Source: an uncultured Clostridia bacterium (GTDB taxonomy: Bacteria; Bacillota; Clostridia; Oscillospirales; Ruminococcaceae). Taken from it: 5,154 bases of DNA. Position 1 is the first letter of the stretch. Every line of letters starts with the position of its first letter. The notes below the pieces were generated by a model. The model ran no database searches, had not been told where the DNA came from, and saw only the letters and a program-made list of their open reading frames with translations. The DNA lies in contig CALLQM010000243.1 of the NCBI GenBank assembly GCA_938014855.1, forward strand, positions 1 through 5,154, read 5' to 3'. The position numbers and the translations under genes were made by a program. Positions 1-5,154 of the stretch are shown in pieces.

Positions 1-287
1 GATGTTAACGCCATTCCTCCGCGCATGGAAATTTTGCGGTTAAAATAGCTTGGGTTTACCGGAACCGGGTTTGCCCATCCAAATCCGGTAAACATAATTA
101 AAATTGTACCCAGCGGGTCTAAATGCGCAATCTGATTCAAATCCAGCCGTCCATTATATCGCGCCGTATGGTCGCCGAGCTTATCGGCCACCCATCCATG
201 CGCATATTCGTGTATCGGCATAGACGTAAACAGCACGATCAGACGTGCAAAATAGACATACAAGCGATCGGGTGAAAAAAGTCCCAT
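1..287 (-). CDS. Site-2 protease family (M50) zinc metallopeptidase, N-terminal part, cut by window edge
   Basis: The minus strand is open from an ATG at 287 to the window edge, giving 95 complete codons of the N-terminus. Residues 26-30 read HEYAH, the HExxH zinc-binding and catalytic motif, set in a hydrophobic stretch (about residues 9-25) that should be a membrane segment. Downstream are H55-L-D-P-L-G60 and W71-A-N-P-V-P-V-N-P79, both typical of the short prokaryotic site-2 protease group. The second zinc ligand motif (NPxxD-like) would lie beyond the edge. Members are intramembrane proteases of about 200-230 residues; the substrate cannot be told from sequence. The start is supported by AAGGAGA at 293-299, five bases before the ATG. 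The gene is divergent from rpmB. It is truncated only because the window ends. In Firmicutes this type often neighbours scpA/scpB, which cannot be checked here. Confidence 0.9.
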   Translation of the reverse strand, partial: MGLFSPDRLYVYFARLIVLFTSMPIHEYAHGWVADKLGDHTARYNGRLDLNQIAHLDPLGTILIMFTGFGWANPVPVNPSYFNRKISMRGGMALT

Positions 288-344
288 AGTTTTCTCCTTG
301 CCTAAACAATAAAAATGTCATAGTTCCCTATCTTAATTAGGATT

Positions 345-373
345 ATTATACCGATTTTTCTGCCCAAATACAA
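345..373 (-). promoter_or_regulatory. Putative sigma-A promoter for the M50 protease gene
   Basis: On the minus strand a perfect -10 hexamer TATAAT (350-345) lies 17 bases downstream of TTGTAT (373-368), which keeps the TTG of the -35 consensus. Transcription would begin near 338, giving a leader of about 50 bases before the ATG at 287. The perfect -10 and ideal spacing make this a good candidate, but it is a consensus match only. Confidence 0.55.
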
Positions 374-381
374 GCGAATTC

Positions 382-397
382 ACTGTAAATTCACAGT
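382..397. repeat. Imperfect 16-bp palindrome in the divergent promoter region, possible operator
   Basis: ACTGT (382-386) and ACAGT (393-397) are inverted arms around a palindromic AATT core, with a single mismatched pair. The same stretch can be read as a direct repeat of TTCACWGT. It lies just upstream of the putative -35 of the M50 protease gene, between the two divergent promoters, where a regulator could bind. An AT-rich region gives such matches by chance, and I do not recognise the motif as belonging to a known regulator. Confidence 0.25.
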
Positions 398-444
398 CTA
401 TCGCAGAAAACCTTGTAAAACGAAAAAAAAATATCAAATAATGC

Positions 445-473
445 TTGCTTTTCGCTTTATAATCTGATAGAAT
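445..473 (+). promoter_or_regulatory. Putative sigma-A promoter for rpmB
   Basis: TTGCTT (445-450) and TAGAAT (468-473) are separated by 17 bases. A perfect TATAAT also occurs at 458-463, but it has no good -35 partner at 16-18 bases, so the TAGAAT pair is preferred, though the two could be alternatives. Transcription from the preferred box would start close to 480, inside the 8-bp palindrome CAACGTTG (476-483), with a leader of about 50 bases before rpmB. Confidence 0.5.
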
Positions 474-531
474 AACAACGTTGACCCCGAAAGAGAGTTT
501 TTAATTCGTACCATATAGAGGAGGTGCAGAC

Positions 532-720
532 ATGGCAAAATGCGACATCTGCGGAAAAGGTGTTACTTTCGGAATTAAGGTTTCTCACTCACACAGACGT
601 TCTAACAGAACGTGGAAACCGAATGTTCAGCGTGTAAAGGCGATTATCGACGGTACTCCCCGCCACATCAACGCCTGCACCCGTTGCCTACGTTCCAATA
701 AAGTTACACGTGCAATCTAA
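532..720 (+). CDS. rpmB: 50S ribosomal protein L28 (bL28), zinc-ribbon form
   Basis: This 62-residue protein is a structural component of the large ribosomal subunit. It begins MAKCDICGKG, has the conserved basic SHSHRRSNRTWKPN segment (residues 18-31) and ends in a basic tail, matching bL28 over its full length. Cysteines 4, 7, 49 and 52 form two CxxC pairs, so this is the zinc-binding (C+) form rather than the cysteine-free paralogue that some bacteria switch to under zinc starvation. The start follows AGGAGGT (519-525) by six bases. It appears to be a single-gene unit: it has its own upstream promoter, an intrinsic terminator follows directly, and its neighbours on both sides are on the other strand. 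In many Firmicutes rpmB stands opposite an Asp23/YloU-type gene; here the divergent neighbour is an M50 protease. Confidence 0.97.
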   Translation: MAKCDICGKGVTFGIKVSHSHRRSNRTWKPNVQRVKAIIDGTPRHINACTRCLRSNKVTRAI

Positions 721-732
721 TTTTTGCGATAC

Positions 733-768
733 AAAAAGCTTTCCGTTTCGGAAAGCTTTTTTATTTTT
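733..768 (+). terminator. Intrinsic terminator of rpmB
   Basis: A perfect 13-bp stem (733-745 with 749-761) closes a 3-base TTT loop. The descending arm runs into a T-rich tract reaching 768, broken only by A763. The hairpin starts 12 bases after the rpmB stop codon. The A-rich ascending arm supplies a run of five U on the minus strand, so it may also act as a second, weaker stop for transcripts coming from gpsA. Confidence 0.9.
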
Positions 769-775
769 CCCTTTG

Positions 776-811
776 AAACAGGCAGGCATCTTCAAAGATG
801 CCTGCCTGTTT
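776..811. terminator. Strong hairpin directly after gpsA, probably a bidirectional terminator
   Basis: A perfect 15-bp stem (776-790 with 797-811) containing the GC-rich block CAGGCAGGCATC closes a 6-base loop. It begins one base beyond the gpsA stop codon (814-812, minus). On the minus strand only TTT follows before C, which is weak for an intrinsic terminator. On the plus strand the run TTTTT (809-813) follows, so the helix can also back up the rpmB terminator. Its place between convergent genes suggests it serves both. Confidence 0.7.
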
Positions 812-1825
812 TTATCTATTTATAAGCCAGTTCGATTCCGCTTCATGACGTTTGGAACGCCCCATTAAATTTCCGATTACATCTTTAGGTGATTTATTTT
901 CATACAAAACTTTATAAACCTGCTCGATAATCGGCATTTCCACTTGATATTTCTTCGCAAGCTGCCAAGCGCATTTGGTAGCGGTGTACCCTTCTACCGT
1001 CATGTTGACTTCATCAATTGCTTCCAATGCAGTTTTACCCTGTCCGATCAGAATGCCTGCACGGCGGTTGCGTGAATGCATACTGGTGCAGGTCACAATT
1101 AAATCACCGATACCGGATAGTCCGGCAAATGTTTCGGCCTTTGCGCCCATGGCAACACCAAGCCTGGCAATTTCCGTAATTCCACGCGTCATAAGCGCCG
1201 CTTTGGAATTATCGCCCAATTCCAGCCCATCTGTGATGCCTGCCGCCAGCGCAATTACGTTTTTAACCGCGCCTCCAAGTTCGACACCGATCACATCGTC
1301 ATTGGTATAGATGCGAAGAGACGGATTCATGAGAATATCCTGTACGGCTTCAGCCGCCTGCAAATCGTTCGATGCAGCCACTACGGTTGTGGGAACACCT
1401 CTTGCCACTTCTTCCGCGTGAGATGGTCCGGAAATCATTACGCAGGGATTCAGCGGCAGTTCCTCTGCAATAACTTCATCCAGCGGCTTGAGCGTTTCCG
1501 GCTCAAAGCCTTTTGCAACACAGGAGATCACTGTTTTGGGCGTCAAAAATCCGCCTAACGACTCACATGCCGTGCGGACTGCAAAGGATGGCGTCGCAAT
1601 AATCACTAACTCTGCATCGATCTTCTCGGGAAGCTGGCAAATCATTTGCACAGATTGTGGTATGACAATCCCGGGGAGCAGCTTTTTATGTTCACGGTCA
1701 TGGGACAGCGTTTCAATCTCTTTTTCAAATGGAGAATACAGCGTCACCGACTGTCCGTTTTTTGCACACATGACCGCCAATGAGGTACCAAATCCGCCCG
1801 CGCCAAAAATAAAAATCTTCGCCAT
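812..1825 (-). CDS. gpsA: Glycerol-3-phosphate dehydrogenase [NAD(P)+]
   Basis: GpsA reduces dihydroxyacetone phosphate to sn-glycerol-3-phosphate, the backbone for phospholipids, in the cytosol. The 337-residue length is normal for the family. A Rossmann dinucleotide motif GAGGFG lies at residues 8-13, followed by KGFE (105-108) and the family signature SGPSHAEEVARG (132-143). The catalytic lysine is K188 in GGAVKN. The substrate-binding GLSGIGDLIVTCTS (235-248) and SRNRRAG (251-257) motifs are intact. In most members the nucleotide loop reads GAGSWG or GAGAWG, so the GF pair here is a mild variant. The start is well supported by GGAGGT (1834-1839) eight bases upstream. It is the last gene of the cluster, 42 bases after plsY, whose product uses its product as substrate. 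In many Clostridia spoIVA follows gpsA; here convergent rpmB does. Confidence 0.97.
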   Translation of the reverse strand: MAKIFIFGAGGFGTSLAVMCAKNGQSVTLYSPFEKEIETLSHDREHKKLLPGIVIPQSVQMICQLPEKIDAELVIIATPSFAVRTACESLGGFLTPKTVISCVAKGFEPETLKPLDEVIAEELPLNPCVMISGPSHAEEVARGVPTTVVAASNDLQAAEAVQDILMNPSLRIYTNDDVIGVELGGAVKNVIALAAGITDGLELGDNSKAALMTRGITEIARLGVAMGAKAETFAGLSGIGDLIVTCTSMHSRNRRAGILIGQGKTALEAIDEVNMTVEGYTATKCAWQLAKKYQVEMPIIEQVYKVLYENKSPKDVIGNLMGRSKRHEAESNWLINR

Positions 1826-1867
1826 TTACCAATACCTCCAACACTATTGATTCCCCCGGACTGATGT

Positions 1868-2548
1868 TCAGGGATTTTTTTTCCCTCCGAATTTATATTC
1901 TGTTCCGTTTAAAAGCCGCTTTATGTTGCTTCGGTGCATCCAAATTCCAATCCCGCTGATGAGCAGGGAAAAGATTAAATCAAATAGAAACGGTTCGTTT
2001 GATAACAGATTGACTACAGTTGTAGCAATCGGGAAAAGCATGAATCCAATCACAGACGCCAATGAAACAATTTTGACAATAAACACAAACGGCACCATAA
2101 GCACCACTATAATTGAAAACACCAACGGATTGAGAACGGTCACAACGCCCAAACTTGTCAGCACGCCTTTTCCGCCCTTAAACTGAAAATACAGCGGGAA
2201 TACATGGCCGATAATTACAAAAAGCCCTGCAATATATCCGCCGTCAAATGCGTTGTAAATCGCGGGAGCATCTGCTCCTCCTGCCGCAAGATGAAAAATC
2301 AGACGTCCCAAAGCGACCGCCACAACGCCTTTTCCAAAGTCGCCAAGTGCTGTAAGCACTGCAAGTTTTTTTCCGTAAGTACGCAGGATATTCGTCATCC
2401 CTGCATTTCCGCTGCCATGGGAGCGCACATCATCCTGCGCACACAGGCGGGAAATAATGACAGCAAAGCTGACGCTTCCAATTAGGTAAGCCGCCAGCGC
2501 CGTCATAAGAGCCGATATCCAAAAACGTCCTGTTGCCAGTAACTCCAT
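1868..2548 (-). CDS. plsY: Acyl-phosphate:glycerol-3-phosphate acyltransferase
   Basis: PlsY is an integral membrane enzyme that transfers an acyl group from acyl-phosphate (made by PlsX) to the 1-position of glycerol-3-phosphate, giving lysophosphatidate. With the start at 2548 it has 226 residues. Its conserved cytoplasmic motifs are all present: GSGNAGMTN (45-53), GDFGKG (69-74), GHVFPLYFQFKGGKG (114-128) and HRSNIKRLLNGTE (205-217). Hydrophobic stretches near residues 13-32, 107-121, 135-160, 160-180 and 187-205 fit the multi-pass fold. An in-frame GTG at 2557 would add three residues, but it lies inside the ribosome binding site GAGGTGA (2560-2554), which sits five bases before the ATG at 2548, so the ATG is chosen. 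It lies 75 bases after der. A small inverted repeat, GTCCG (2566-2570) with CGGAC (2581-2585), precedes the binding site and might modulate translation. Confidence 0.95.
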   Translation of the reverse strand: MELLATGRFWISALMTALAAYLIGSVSFAVIISRLCAQDDVRSHGSGNAGMTNILRTYGKKLAVLTALGDFGKGVVAVALGRLIFHLAAGGADAPAIYNAFDGGYIAGLFVIIGHVFPLYFQFKGGKGVLTSLGVVTVLNPLVFSIIVVLMVPFVFIVKIVSLASVIGFMLFPIATTVVNLLSNEPFLFDLIFSLLISGIGIWMHRSNIKRLLNGTEYKFGGKKNP

Positions 2549-2553
2549 TCTCT

Positions 2554-2560
2554 TCACCTC
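2554..2560 (-). promoter_or_regulatory. Ribosome binding site deciding the plsY start
   Basis: GAGGTGA on the minus strand stands five bases before the ATG at 2548. The alternative GTG start (2557-2555) is part of this same motif and would have only a poor GGCGG-like site about 11 bases upstream, so the ATG is the better start. Confidence 0.7.
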
Positions 2561-2623
2561 ATTCAGTCCGCCTTAAAGCACGGACGATTTCAGACATGCA
2601 CAAACCATCAAACCGTATGCGAC

Positions 2624-3949
2624 TTAATTTTTATCGCCGCGCTCCCGTACAATGATTCTAACCGGAGATCCTTCCAAACCAAACGTTTCACGGATTCGGT
2701 TTTCCAAATACCGCTGATAGGAAAAATGGAACAGTTCCCGGTTGTTGCAGAAAAAGACAAACGTCGGCGGCCGTGTGCTGGCCTGCGTGCAGTAGAAAAT
2801 ACGCAGACGTTTTCCCTTATCTGTCGGAGGCTGAACACGGGCCGTTGCAACCGCAAGCATATCGTTGAGTTTTCCTGTGGAAATACGCATTGTATTTTGT
2901 TCGTTTACATATTGAATCAGCTGATAAAGCTTATCAATCCGCTGTCCGGTTTTTGCCGAAATAAAAATAAACGGTACATACGACATAAACGAAAAATCAA
3001 TTTCCAGTTTTTTGCGGAATTCCTGCATAGTTCTGCCGTCTTTTTCAAGTGCATCCCATTTGTTGACCGCCACGATGCAGGCTTTCCCCTGCTCATGCGC
3101 ATAACCTGCAATTTTACTGTCCTGTTCGGTAAATCCAACCGTAGCATCCAGCATAATCACACAAACATCACTGCGGTCGACCGCCATATACGCACGCAGT
3201 ACGCTGTAACGCTCGATTTCTTCCTCAACGCGTGCTTTTCGGCGAATTCCCGCGGTGTCGATAAAGACAAATTTTCCGTATTCGTTTTCCACTTTCGTAT
3301 CGGTGGCATCCCGCGTTGTTCCCGCAATATCCGATACGATGACGCGTTCTTCCCCCGCCATACGATTGACAAGAGAGGATTTTCCGACGTTTGGCTTGCC
3401 GATAATCGCTACACGGGTTGCATCTTCATCGTAATCTTCTGTTTTTTCAAAATCAATTTTTTCATAACAAGCATCCAGCAGATCACCGGTTCCGTGTCCA
3501 TGAACAGAAGATACCGCAACCGGATCACCCAGCCCCAAATTATAGAATTCATAAAATTCCGGGGTAGGCTGACCCAATCGGTCACATTTATTAACACACA
3601 ATACAATCGGTTTTCCGCTTTTTTGGAGCATTACGGCAACATCATGGTCGGTTGCCGTAATACCGGTCTGCAGATCCACCACAAAAACGATGACATCCGC
3701 ACGATCAATGGCAAGCTGTGCCTGCCGGCGCATCTGTGATAAAATCGTATCCGTCGAAAACGGCTCGATACCGCCGGTATCCACCAGCATGACAGACTTA
3801 CTGCGCCATTCACACTCATAATAAATCCGGTCACGCGTCACCCCGGGCGTATCCTGTACAATGGACACCCTTGCGCCCACCAGCTTATTAAACAGGGTCG
3901 ATTTCCCCACGTTGGGGCGCCCCACAATCGCGATCAATGGTTTGGACAT
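2624..3949 (-). CDS. der: Ribosome biogenesis GTPase Der (EngA)
   Basis: Der is an essential GTPase with two tandem G domains that binds the 50S subunit and assists its late assembly. With the start at 3949 it has 441 residues, close to B. subtilis Der. The first G domain has GRPNVGKS (10-17), DTGG (57-60) and NKCD (120-123). The second has GKPNVGKS (184-191), DTAG (231-234), NKWD (296-299) and SAK (331-333). The C-terminal KH-like domain (about 350-436) ends in the family pattern PVRIIVRER. All nucleotide-binding residues are intact. A longer reading begins at ATG 3970, overlapping the stop of the upstream gene as ATGA, and adds seven residues. However, GGAGG (3961-3957) lies within that extension, seven bases before the ATG at 3949, and MSKPLIAIVG is the usual N-terminus. 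The overlap implies translational linkage with the DUF512 gene. Confidence 0.97.
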   Translation of the reverse strand: MSKPLIAIVGRPNVGKSTLFNKLVGARVSIVQDTPGVTRDRIYYECEWRSKSVMLVDTGGIEPFSTDTILSQMRRQAQLAIDRADVIVFVVDLQTGITATDHDVAVMLQKSGKPIVLCVNKCDRLGQPTPEFYEFYNLGLGDPVAVSSVHGHGTGDLLDACYEKIDFEKTEDYDEDATRVAIIGKPNVGKSSLVNRMAGEERVIVSDIAGTTRDATDTKVENEYGKFVFIDTAGIRRKARVEEEIERYSVLRAYMAVDRSDVCVIMLDATVGFTEQDSKIAGYAHEQGKACIVAVNKWDALEKDGRTMQEFRKKLEIDFSFMSYVPFIFISAKTGQRIDKLYQLIQYVNEQNTMRISTGKLNDMLAVATARVQPPTDKGKRLRIFYCTQASTRPPTFVFFCNNRELFHFSYQRYLENRIRETFGLEGSPVRIIVRERGDKN

Positions 3950-3956
3950 CCTGTTT

Positions 3957-3961
3957 CCTCC
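3957..3961 (-). promoter_or_regulatory. Ribosome binding site deciding the der start
   Basis: GGAGG on the minus strand is seven bases upstream of the ATG at 3949 and only nine to thirteen bases downstream of the first base of the ATG at 3970. It can serve only the inner start, which supports the shorter Der protein. Confidence 0.8.
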
Positions 3962-3966
3962 ATTTT

Positions 3967-4812
3967 TCATCTGCCGGCCATAGCATCATAAAGCTGCCAG
4001 CCGTCGTTGTCCACCGGTTTCACAGGAGCGCCGAGTTCGGCTTCCAACTGTTCCACCGTCATATCGTCCAAGAATTTATCCTGCTCACGCCTGAGCATCA
4101 CAGACGGAATCAGCACACAACTTCCAATCCGTTTGCCTTTCATCTGCTCAGCAATATCCTGCCCGGTTATAAGCCCGGCTACATTAATAGATTCCCCGAA
4201 AAACCGGTTTACAATCGCATGGACTTCAATTTTTAGTCCCGGCTTTTTGGATTTAATGCGCTGTGCCAATTTTTCAATCAGCGGATACGCCGCTTTTCCG
4301 GTGAGCATTGTAAGATCCGCACAGTCTTCTGTTTCGTCATCCATCTCCATTGCATCCATAAATTCGCTTTCCAAAAGTGCCAAAACACCCACACCGTCTT
4401 CCAGCTGATCAAAACTTTCGTAATAATCCGGTGAGGGAATGGGTTGTTTTGCTTTTAAAAAGAATTCATCGGAAGGATATGCAACACGTTCTCCGTGCTT
4501 TTCTAACATTTGCTCGGCAAACCGATGGATGATTGTAATGGTTTGATTGGCACGTTCCTCATCATACGGCACAAGCGGCTCCAAATTATCCCGGAAGCGG
4601 GTCAGCCCAACCGGAACACATGCGATGCTTTGCAGGCTCGGATACAGCGTTCCTAAGTCCTGCAGAGTGCGTTCCAGTGCTTCCCCGTCATTGTATCCGG
4701 GGCAGAGCACAAGCTGGCTGTTGACGCGAATCCCAGCGTCGCACAGCTTTTTAATAAAGCGCAGGCTGTCTGCCGCCGCCGGATTTTTCATCATTTTAAT
4801 TCGCAGCTGCGG
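3967..4812 (-). CDS. DUF512 / radical-SAM-type protein, C-terminal portion only (5' truncated at a junction)
   Basis: The frame matches the C-terminal part of a conserved clostridial protein that normally has about 430-460 residues: a PDZ-like domain, a radical SAM domain, then DUF512. Numbered from the first ATG (4794), the end of the radical SAM region is recognisable as LVLCPGYNDGEALERTLQDL (28-47) and VPVGLTRFR (60-68). DUF512 follows with FDQLEDGVG (128-136), MLTGKAAYPLIEKLA (163-177) and HAIVNRFFGESINVAGLITG (192-211). Homology continues upstream of that ATG as PQLRIK (4812-4795), matching the family pattern NPELRxKMMKNP, then stops at a TAG (4815-4813). No ribosome binding site precedes the ATG at 4794, so it is an internal methionine. 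The radical SAM CxxxCxxC motif and PDZ domain are absent. The molecular function of the family is unknown to me. Its stop overlaps the outer der ATG. Confidence 0.85.
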   Translation of the reverse strand, partial: PQLRIKMMKNPAAADSLRFIKKLCDAGIRVNSQLVLCPGYNDGEALERTLQDLGTLYPSLQSIACVPVGLTRFRDNLEPLVPYDEERANQTITIIHRFAEQMLEKHGERVAYPSDEFFLKAKQPIPSPDYYESFDQLEDGVGVLALLESEFMDAMEMDDETEDCADLTMLTGKAAYPLIEKLAQRIKSKKPGLKIEVHAIVNRFFGESINVAGLITGQDIAEQMKGKRIGSCVLIPSVMLRREQDKFLDDMTVEQLEAELGAPVKPVDNDGWQLYDAMAGR

Positions 4813-4814
4813 CT
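4803..4814. other. Junction of two unrelated truncated genes at an 8-bp palindrome (probable chimera point)
   Basis: DUF512 homology on the minus strand reaches 4812 and then hits a stop. LigA homology on the plus strand becomes recognisable at about 4812 (AKRNL). Both frames use the palindrome GCAGCTGC (4803-4810), which reads QL in one protein and alanines in the other and contains a CAGCTG (PvuII) site. Neither gene has its 5' part. There is no inverted repeat, target duplication or transposase here to suggest an insertion element. Confidence 0.75.
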
Positions 4815-5154
4815 AAACGTAATTTAAGTTTTTATTGCTATAGCGTTGGGGTCAATGAGGGCAATCAGCGCGAGATTCAGGCCCATTCAGAGTGGCTCGA
4901 AGCGGTGAAATCTTGGGGCGTTCCGGTCTGTACCTTAAATAAAAAGGTCACTAATGTGAAAGGGCTTCTCGATTATTATCGTGATATGGGTGAAAAACGT
5001 GATGGTCTAGCCTTTGAGATTGATGGCGTTGTTTATAAAGTCGATGCGCTATCGCAACAAGAGACGCTTGGCTATATTGCCCGCTCGCCGCGTTTCGCGA
5101 TTGCCCATAAATATCCGGCGATGGAAGAGCGCACCATTCTGCGCGATGTGGAAT
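4812..5154 (+). CDS. ligA: NAD-dependent DNA ligase LigA, internal fragment of the adenylation domain, partial at both ends
   Basis: LigA seals nicks in DNA using NAD+ and is essential for replication. This stretch is open in one frame (114 codons) to the window edge and corresponds to the second half of the adenylation (nucleotidyltransferase) domain. Visible motifs are FYCYSVG (codons from 4830; motif IIIa), FEIDGVVYKV (motif IV, with its catalytic-site lysine) and RFAIAHKYPA (motif V lysine) leading to RDVE at the edge, where the OB fold should follow. The motif I KxDG lysine and the NAD-binding Ia domain should lie upstream, but that space is occupied by the oppositely oriented DUF512 gene. 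The protein resembles gammaproteobacterial LigA (for example SQQETLGYIARSPRFAIAHK) more than clostridial LigA, judged from memory of the family. It has no start or ribosome binding site in the window. Confidence 0.85.

Noticed and set aside
481..531. rpmB leader as a ribosomal-protein autoregulatory or riboswitch structure
   Set aside because: The leader is only about 50 bases and shows no stable stem apart from the 8-bp palindrome near the predicted start point.
975..1850. Plus-strand frames of 111 and 120 codons across gpsA
   Set aside because: They are antisense shadows of gpsA, rich in S, P and A from its codon structure, and show no protein motif.
2726..3739. A 337-codon open frame on the plus strand, antisense to der
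   Set aside because: It lies wholly inside der, whose two complete G domains make the minus strand clearly coding. The antisense product is a composition-driven string rich in F, I, N, R and H, with no recognisable domain and no convincing ribosome binding site seen.
2917..3834. Several 65-76-codon minus-strand frames within der
   Set aside because: They are out-of-frame readings of der with no recognisable protein features.
4803..4810. GCAGCTGC palindrome as an attachment site or transposon end
   Set aside because: No transposase, integrase, terminal inverted repeats or target duplication are visible, and the palindrome is coding sequence in both flanking genes. A chimeric junction is simpler.
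3937..4816. Plus-strand frames of 89-133 codons opposite the DUF512 gene
   Set aside because: The minus strand carries the recognisable DUF512 protein in this stretch; the plus frames are low-information shadows.

Overview
The window reads as a piece of a Gram-positive, Clostridia-like chromosome (positions 1 to about 4812) joined to about 340 bases that look proteobacterial (about 4812 to the end). The Clostridia assignment is inferred from three things. The genes run DUF512 protein, der, plsY, gpsA in one direction. Acyl transfer to glycerol-3-phosphate uses PlsY. Every intact gene has a strong AGGAGG-type ribosome binding site. No rRNA or other species-level marker is present.

Layout. Positions 1-287 (minus) hold the N-terminal part of a site-2 (M50) membrane metalloprotease that runs off the left edge. 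A divergent promoter region (288-531) separates it from rpmB, the zinc-ribbon type of ribosomal protein L28 (532-720, plus). Two strong hairpins (733-811) sit between the convergent ends of rpmB and gpsA. The minus strand then carries a housekeeping cluster, transcribed from right to left: a DUF512/radical-SAM-type protein (C-terminal part only), der (double-Era GTPase for 50S ribosome assembly), plsY and gpsA. GpsA makes sn-glycerol-3-phosphate and PlsY acylates it, so these two form the first two steps of phospholipid synthesis. Der and L28 belong to ribosome biogenesis. der begins in an ATGA overlap with the DUF512 stop, and the gaps within the cluster are short, so the four genes are probably co-transcribed from a promoter outside the window.

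The most unusual point is at about 4803-4814. The DUF512 gene loses its whole N-terminal half (the radical SAM cysteine region) there. At the same place, on the opposite strand, an in-frame internal piece of an NAD-dependent DNA ligase (LigA) starts without its own N-terminus and continues to the right edge. Two unrelated genes both losing their 5' parts at one 8-bp palindrome (GCAGCTGC) is best explained by a chimeric join (assembly, amplification or cloning artefact), less likely by a true rearrangement or transfer. I see no convincing new biological system. The notable results are this junction, two start-site corrections (der and plsY), the paired convergent terminators, and two genes cut by the window edge or the junction that a start-to-stop ORF search misses.
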